DNA of 64,000 bases from Oxalobacteraceae bacterium OTU3CINTB1 (lineage in GTDB: Bacteria > Pseudomonadota > Gammaproteobacteria > Burkholderiales > Burkholderiaceae_D): assembly GCA_024123955.1 (NCBI GenBank), contig CP099652.1:1240001-1304000 (forward strand), written 5' to 3'. The position numbers were made by a program, and so were the translations under genes. The notes beneath the pieces were generated by a model. That model saw nothing but the letters and a program-made list of their open reading frames with translations. It was not told the origin of the DNA and ran no database searches. Each line of letters starts with the position of its first letter. The first letter of the stretch is position 1. Shown here in pieces: positions 58,889-64,000 of this stretch.

Positions 58889-60559
58889 TCATTGCGCGCT
58901 GACGCGGAAGTAATCGACATCCAGGCTGGACGCCTTGGCGCCTGTGCTGCCTGACGCCCCTTCGCCGATGCTGAACACGCCCATCTGCGCGCCCACCCAG
59001 CGGCCCTTGCTGATCTTGAGCGGCTGGCCCACGGTCTGGAAGGTCACGTTGTCGGTGCTGTAGGCGAAGCTCGCCATCGCGCCGGGCGCCATCGTCATGC
59101 GCAGGTACAGCGCCGACGGCGCCGACGGCAGCACCACGGCCGTGGTTTCCTTGCAGCGCACCACGGCCGGGCCGCACGTGGTGTAGACCAGCTGGGTCGC
59201 GTCGGCTGTCTTGCGCAGGCCCAGCCAGGCGTATTGCATGGCGTTGACGATCAGTCCCGCGCGGTCGCCGTTGTTGGCGTCATTGAGCTGGACGCGGGTG
59301 TTGACGACGAACTCCGGCGCCGGCAGCTTCTGCGCCAGCATGGATGGCGCCGCGCGCACGTAGTCGGCCGCATCCGGCGCCGCCTGCGTGAACAGGCGCA
59401 GCTGGCCGGGACGCTCGCTCAGCGAATACCATTTCGCATTGCTGTTGGCGTTCCACTGCCATTGCAGGCCGAGCCGCGGGCCGCCGAATTCGTCCGAGGT
59501 GGGCGGCGTCTTGATCGCCGCGCCCGCCACCGGTTTGGCGTGGGTGAGCACTGGCTGCCCGGCGCCCGCGTTGGGACCGGTTTCGCCCATGATGGGCCAG
59601 TCGTCGACCCAGCGCAGCGGTTGCAGGTGGACCACGCGGCCGTAGGCATTCTTGTCCTGGAAGTGCAGGAACCAATCCTTGCCGTCCTGCGCGCGTACCC
59701 AGGCGCCCTGGTGCGGGCCGTTGACCTCGGTCTTGCCTTGTTCGAGCACGGTGCGCACTTCGTACGGCCCGTTCAGGCTGCGCGAGCGGAACACCGACTG
59801 CCAGCCTTCCTCGACGCCGCCGGCCGGCGCGAACACGTAGTAGTAGCCGTTGGCTTTGTAGAACTTCGGCCCTTCCAAGGTCTTGTAGCCCTTGATCGCG
59901 TTGCCGTCGATCAGGGTGGTGCCTTTGGTGTCGAGCAGTTTGCTGGCGTCCGGCGCCATGCTGCGCAAGGTCAGGATGTTGTTGAAGCCGGCGCGGCTCT
60001 TGGCCCAGCCGTGCAGCAGGTACGCCTTGCCATCGTCGTCCCACAGCGGGGTCGGATCGATGATGCCTTTGCCCGGCAGAATCAGCTTGGGCGTGCTCCA
60101 CTGGCCGTCGAAACGGTCCGCCGTGATGACGAAGATGCCGTGGTCCGGATCCGGGTAGAAGATCCAGAACTTGCCGTCGTGATAGCGCAGGCACGGCGCC
60201 CAGACGCCCTCGCCATGGCGCGGCACGGCGAAGCGTTCGGACGGCACCAGAGCCGGCAAGGCGTGGCCGACCAGCTCCCAGTTGACCATGTCCTTGGACG
60301 TCAGCAGGGGCAGGCCGGGGGAACTATTAAAGCTCGACGACGTCATATAGTAAGTGTCGCCGACGCGGATCGCGTCCGGGTCGGAATAGTCGGCGTGCAG
60401 GACGGGGTTCTTGTACTGGCCGTTGCCGAGGTCCGATATCCACGGGGCGGCGGCCGGCTTGGCCGGCTTGGCCGGCGCTGGCGAGTCCACCTGGGCGGTC
60501 TGGCACGCTGCCAGCGCGAGCGGCAGCAGCACGGCGCCGGCGATTTTGTAGCGGTTCAT
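58889..60559 (-). CDS. GH43-family glycoside hydrolase, lipoprotein
   Basis: A 556-residue protein with lipobox LAAC after a short signal (ATG at 60559; in-frame ATGs at 60568 and 60574 are also possible). The five-bladed propeller has Asp in HADYSDPDAIRVGDTYYM, Asp in GIIDPTPLWDDDGKAYL and Glu in LEGPKFYKANGYYYV, the acid/base set of GH43. A C-terminal lectin-like beta-sandwich (about 365-556) fits the GH43 C2 module. Likely activities are beta-xylosidase or alpha-L-arabinofuranosidase on pectin side chains. The start region overlaps the end of the TonB receptor gene by a few bases if the longer start is used. Confidence 0.9.
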   Translation of the reverse strand: MNRYKIAGAVLLPLALAACQTAQVDSPAPAKPAKPAAAPWISDLGNGQYKNPVLHADYSDPDAIRVGDTYYMTSSSFNSSPGLPLLTSKDMVNWELVGHALPALVPSERFAVPRHGEGVWAPCLRYHDGKFWIFYPDPDHGIFVITADRFDGQWSTPKLILPGKGIIDPTPLWDDDGKAYLLHGWAKSRAGFNNILTLRSMAPDASKLLDTKGTTLIDGNAIKGYKTLEGPKFYKANGYYYVFAPAGGVEEGWQSVFRSRSLNGPYEVRTVLEQGKTEVNGPHQGAWVRAQDGKDWFLHFQDKNAYGRVVHLQPLRWVDDWPIMGETGPNAGAGQPVLTHAKPVAGAAIKTPPTSDEFGGPRLGLQWQWNANSNAKWYSLSERPGQLRLFTQAAPDAADYVRAAPSMLAQKLPAPEFVVNTRVQLNDANNGDRAGLIVNAMQYAWLGLRKTADATQLVYTTCGPAVVRCKETTAVVLPSAPSALYLRMTMAPGAMASFAYSTDNVTFQTVGQPLKISKGRWVGAQMGVFSIGEGASGSTGAKASSLDVDYFRVSAQ

Positions 60560-60578
60560 GGTTGTCATGGTCATGGCA

Positions 60579-63404
60579 TCAGAAGGTGTATTCGGCGCGC
60601 AAAGTGTAGGCGCGGCCGATCGGTTTGGCGATGTTTTGCGCAAACACCACGCGCGAGCTCAAACGCTGGTTCGACAGCGGCGGTTCCTCGTTCAGCAGGT
60701 TGTTGACGCCAAAGGTCACTTTCAGGTTGTCCGAGAACTTGTAGTTGGTGCTCAGGTTATACAGGATGTAGTGGTCGATGACATTGTGGAACGGCTGGCC
60801 CGGCTTCTGCGTCGGCAGCGCGTTGGTGTCCTCGTAGCTCGAGGTGTAGGACTGCGTCAGCTGCGCGCCGAACTTGGCGTAGTTCCACGAGAAGCGCAGG
60901 TTGTGCTTCCACTTGAAGATGTAGGTGTTGGCCGAGGTCGAACCGGTCGCCAGCGCGCCCGGACGGCCGACGCTGTCGACCCAGGCGCCGCCGGCGTCGT
61001 TCTGGCCTTCGTACTGGTCGACATAGGTGCCGTCCAGGTTGACGCCGAACTTGCCCCATTGCTTGGTCGGCACCACGTAGCGGAAGCTGACGTCGACGCC
61101 GCGCGTGTGGAGGCCGCCCATGTTCATGCGGGTGACGACGATGTAATCCAGCGTGCCGTCCGGGTTGCGCGTAAACAGGTTGTTGTAGCGGTTGACGTCG
61201 GAGAAGATGGTGTCCTCGGTGATCTGCGCGATGGTGCCCTTCATCTTGATGTCCCAGACGTCGAACGACAGCATCATGTTCTTGACCGGCTCGAGTACGA
61301 TGCCGGCGGTGTAGGTGCGCGACTCCTCCGGTTGCAGATCGGGGTTGGCGCCGGTCAGGGTGGTCAGCTGGGTGTTGCAGACGCGCGCCGGATCGAGGTT
61401 CAGGCCGGCGTAGCGAGGGTCGGTGGTCAAGCTGCCGGTGTTCGGCTGCGACGGCGTCGGGCCAGGGCACAGCAGCGGATCGTCCCAGCGGTTGACCGAC
61501 GGGCTGCGGGTGCGCGCCGCACCGTACAGCTCCGGCAGGGTGGGCGCGCGGAAGCCGGTGCTGGCCGTGCCGCGCAGCATGACAGCCGTGTGCGGTTCCC
61601 AGCGCACGCTGGCCTTCGGGTTGAAGGTCGAGCCGAAGTCGCTGAAGTGGTCGGCGCGGGCCGCCAGCGTGAGGTCGAGCTTTTTGGTGATAGGCGCGTC
61701 GAGCTCCATGTACAGGCCGCCGATGGTGCGCGCGCCCTTGGGATTGGTGCCCGGCGCGCCGGACGATTTGTAGGTCACCGCGTTGGCCAGCATGCTGGTG
61801 CGGTCGCTGTACATTTCGCGGTGCAGGTCGCCGCCGACGGCGATCGCCAGCGCGCCGCCTTCGAGCGGCATCAGCTCGCGCGAGAGGTTGAAGTCCGGAC
61901 CGAAATATTTGACGCGGGCGGTGCGGTAGTTTTCGCCGTCGACGCTGATGCTGTCGAGATAGGCGCGCCCCTCGGCGTCCTGCTTGCCGAACGGGTTGAG
62001 CGTGCCGTTGGCCACGCCCGCGTACAGCTCCGGCGTGGTGACGAAGCCGCTCTTGTAGCCGACCCGGCGCTCGCTCATGGCGGCGTTGAAGCCGACGCGG
62101 TAGTCCCAGCCCATGACCGCGCCCTCGTCGGCGACGACGATGCGGTTGGTGTTCTGGCGGTCGTGGGTGCCGGCCGTGCCCAGTTCGTCCAGGCTCCACG
62201 TCAGCGCCAGGTCCTGGCCGGTGACGCCGGCCACGGCCGGCACGCCGCCGCTGCCGCCCGGATACCACTTGCTGCTGCGGTTGATGAACAGCGGCTTGCG
62301 CACGCCGGGGTTGAGTTTGTCGTAATCGGTTTGCGCGCCGAACACCTGCGGCGGATTGAGCGCGTCGATGTAGGACTCGGTGTTGAGCATTTCCACGGTG
62401 AATAGCTTGTCGTCGCCGTGGCGGATCGAGGCTTTGGTGAACAGGGTGGTTTGCTTGTTGTCCGGCAGCAGTTGCGGGTAAATGGTCGGGTCGAGGATGC
62501 AGGTCTTGGCGCCGGCGCCGGAGGCCTTGGTCGAGGCCAGGCTGTACGGCGCGTCGTAGTTGCTGCCGCAGCCCGTGGACCAGTACGGGTTGCCGGTGGC
62601 GGTGGTCGGCTTGCCGTTGTTGTAGACGGTGTAGTTGGCCGGCGACGAGGACGAGCCCGAGGTGTTGCTGGTGAAGACGGTGCCGCCCAGTTGCGCGATG
62701 CGTTCCGGGTCCCAGATTTCCGGACGGCTCTTTTGCATCAGCGACGTGCGGCGCTGCATGTCGAACGAGGCGAAGACGTTCCAGCCATCCTTTTTCAGGT
62801 CGCCGGTGCCGCCGGTGATGGACACGCGCTGCTGCTCGCCGCCGCCGGAGCGTTGCGGCTTGACGATGCCGGCGCTCAGGCTGACCTTGTTGACGGTGCG
62901 CTTGGTGATGAAGTTGATGACGCCGGCGATGGCGTCGGTGCCGTAGATGGCCGAGGCGCCGTCGCGCAGCACTTCGACCCGCTCGACCGCGCTCATCGGC
63001 ACGACATCGACGTTGACCGAGCTGGCGCCGATGGCTTCGTTGGGCAGGCGTCGGCCGTTGAGCAGCACCAGGGTGCGGTTGGTGTTGAGGCCGCGCATAT
63101 TGATCATGGTGCCGCCGCCCCCGCCGCCGACCGGCTCGTTGGTGGCGCCGGTGACCAGCGAGGTGGCCACCTCGGACATCGTGGTCAGGCCCTGGGCTTC
63201 CAGTTCCTCGGCCTTGTAGGTGGTCAGCGGCAGGGCGTTCTCGGTGGCGATGCGCTTGATCGACGAGCCGGTCACTTCGACGCGGGTCATGCTCTCGTCG
63301 GCTTGCTGCGTCTGCGCGTGGGCCGGGTTGGTCAGGGCCAGCACCGCCAGGGTGATGGCCGTGAGGGCGAGCCGGGGTTTGGGATTGTTCGTCGTGGTTG
63401 TCAT
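60579..63404 (-). CDS. TonB-dependent receptor, likely for pectin oligosaccharides
   Basis: A 941-residue outer-membrane receptor. A signal peptide ends near residue 30 (AHA). The plug has the TonB-box region SMTRVEVTGSSIKRI, INMRGLNTNRTLVLLNGRRL, and VERVEVLRDGASAIYGTDAIAG. The barrel ends with YTLRAEYTF, an aromatic C-terminal residue suited to Bam assembly. This Omp_Bac-like large-plug type is common next to glycan enzymes in proteobacteria. The substrate is inferred from the flanking pectinesterase, GH43 and GH28 genes. A good AGGAG site precedes the start. The partial gene upstream ends 65 bases away. Confidence 0.92.
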   Translation of the reverse strand: MTTTTNNPKPRLALTAITLAVLALTNPAHAQTQQADESMTRVEVTGSSIKRIATENALPLTTYKAEELEAQGLTTMSEVATSLVTGATNEPVGGGGGGTMINMRGLNTNRTLVLLNGRRLPNEAIGASSVNVDVVPMSAVERVEVLRDGASAIYGTDAIAGVINFITKRTVNKVSLSAGIVKPQRSGGGEQQRVSITGGTGDLKKDGWNVFASFDMQRRTSLMQKSRPEIWDPERIAQLGGTVFTSNTSGSSSSPANYTVYNNGKPTTATGNPYWSTGCGSNYDAPYSLASTKASGAGAKTCILDPTIYPQLLPDNKQTTLFTKASIRHGDDKLFTVEMLNTESYIDALNPPQVFGAQTDYDKLNPGVRKPLFINRSSKWYPGGSGGVPAVAGVTGQDLALTWSLDELGTAGTHDRQNTNRIVVADEGAVMGWDYRVGFNAAMSERRVGYKSGFVTTPELYAGVANGTLNPFGKQDAEGRAYLDSISVDGENYRTARVKYFGPDFNLSRELMPLEGGALAIAVGGDLHREMYSDRTSMLANAVTYKSSGAPGTNPKGARTIGGLYMELDAPITKKLDLTLAARADHFSDFGSTFNPKASVRWEPHTAVMLRGTASTGFRAPTLPELYGAARTRSPSVNRWDDPLLCPGPTPSQPNTGSLTTDPRYAGLNLDPARVCNTQLTTLTGANPDLQPEESRTYTAGIVLEPVKNMMLSFDVWDIKMKGTIAQITEDTIFSDVNRYNNLFTRNPDGTLDYIVVTRMNMGGLHTRGVDVSFRYVVPTKQWGKFGVNLDGTYVDQYEGQNDAGGAWVDSVGRPGALATGSTSANTYIFKWKHNLRFSWNYAKFGAQLTQSYTSSYEDTNALPTQKPGQPFHNVIDHYILYNLSTNYKFSDNLKVTFGVNNLLNEEPPLSNQRLSSRVVFAQNIAKPIGRAYTLRAEYTF

Positions 63405-63469
63405 GTTCTAGTCTCCTATTTTTTTATAATGAAACGTCTGTGGTGAAGCGGTGAAGCCAGGTGTAACAA

Positions 63470-64000
63470 TTACGGGACGGGGTTCCAACCCTTGCCGTCG
63501 TTGAATGTGTTGAAAATCTGTTGTCTGCTGCCGAAGCGGGCCGCGACCTGTTCGGCCGTCAACTGGTGGCCCGGCGTGCGCTGGCTCAGATCCAGCGGCC
63601 GTCCCGCCAGGTCCGTGCTGCCGAATTCGCTCCAGCCGGCGCCCGGTTTTGCTTCCGGCGTCTGCGGCTTTTTCGGCGCCCAGCCCTGCGCCGCGATATG
63701 GTTGTCCATGCGGCAGTTGATAAAGCTGACGTTGTCCCAGGTCGCCGGCGGCCCCTGCCGCGCGAGGTAGGCTTTGCGCGCCGGCACATCGTTGCCCAAC
63801 GGGCCAGGACCGTGCGTCAACCGGCTGTTGAGAAACACAAACCCCGGCTCTCCGGCCGCGACGGTGCGCGCCTGCACGATGTAGCCGCCCCCGCCGGCAT
63901 GGGCGCTGTCGCCGACGGTGCGGATCTCGCTGTCCTCGAACAGCGCCGCCCGGTTGCCGCCCCAGATGAAATCCACATTGCCGGCGATCAGCGTGCGGTG
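63470..64000 (-). CDS. Pectinesterase (CE8), N-terminal part beyond the window
   Basis: The frame is open from the window edge and yields 176 residues, so the first part of the gene is cut off. GNVDFIWGG matches the pectinesterase GTVDFIFG motif, whose Asp is one catalytic residue. YLARQGPPATWDNVSFINCRMDNHIAAQGW, over residues about 100-130 of the fragment, is the conserved Arg-containing region. The protein should remove methyl groups from homogalacturonan ahead of the GH28 enzymes. GTG at 63976 is an internal valine, not a start. It is the first gene of the pectin locus seen here. Confidence 0.9.
   Translation of the reverse strand, partial: HRTLIAGNVDFIWGGNRAALFEDSEIRTVGDSAHAGGGGYIVQARTVAAGEPGFVFLNSRLTHGPGPLGNDVPARKAYLARQGPPATWDNVSFINCRMDNHIAAQGWAPKKPQTPEAKPGAGWSEFGSTDLAGRPLDLSQRTPGHQLTAEQVAARFGSRQQIFNTFNDGKGWNPVP

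Overview
The window is chromosomal DNA of a GC-rich betaproteobacterium, most likely of the Oxalobacteraceae (Massilia / Duganella / Pseudoduganella group). The evidence is the 16S rRNA, the order 16S-tRNAIle-tRNAAla-23S-5S, a PEP-CTERM surface protein, and the many TonB receptors, chemoreceptors and carbohydrate-active enzymes. I placed the organism by recognition, not by a database search.

Region 1 (1-11855) holds housekeeping and envelope genes: the end of apaG, a 43-residue membrane protein, the lytic transglycosylase mltA, a universal stress protein, an MFS exporter and an enoyl-CoA hydratase. A two-component pair follows. It runs into a phosphoethanolamine transferase (eptA-like) and a PAP2 phosphatase, which together look like a lipid A / cationic-peptide-resistance module. 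A four-fold direct-repeat operator lies just before eptA. The region ends with a DUF2868 membrane protein and its DUF3482 GTPase partner.

Region 2 (about 11862-17430) is a complete rRNA operon with two promoters, leader, 16S, tRNAIle(GAU), tRNAAla(UGC), 23S, 5S and terminator. Region 4 (about 38949-44525) is a second, almost identical operon in the same orientation. Each operon has its own P1 -35 element, its own flanks and its own tRNA spacers.

Region 3 (17501-38911) lies between the two rRNA operons. It starts with a phytase-like lipoprotein, a PEP-CTERM beta-helix protein, a PhyH-type dioxygenase and an MFS drug exporter. The rest is almost entirely cobalamin metabolism. An 11-gene minus-strand operon (btuB-btuC-btuD-cobO-cobB-cobU-cbiB-cobD-btuF-cobQ-bluB) is headed by a clear cobalamin riboswitch. 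A second minus-strand unit (cobT-cobS-cobC) diverges from the promoter of the second rRNA operon. Together they cover corrinoid uptake, adenosylation, amidation, aminopropanol attachment, dimethylbenzimidazole synthesis and nucleotide-loop assembly. No corrin-ring synthesis gene is present here.

Region 5 (44644-64000) starts with a very large beta-propeller sensor kinase, then a DUF1840 protein, a lipoprotein and an M1 metallopeptidase. Two tandem paralogous chemoreceptors follow. It ends in a minus-strand pectin-utilisation locus: a pectinesterase cut by the window end, a TonB receptor, a GH43 enzyme and two tandem GH28 enzymes with Tat-type signals.

I found no CRISPR array, prophage, insertion sequence or obvious defence system. 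The most interesting features are the rRNA-operon direct repeats that bracket the B12 module, the 11-bp-periodic operator before eptA, the cobT/rRNA divergent promoter region and the DUF2868-DUF3482 pair.
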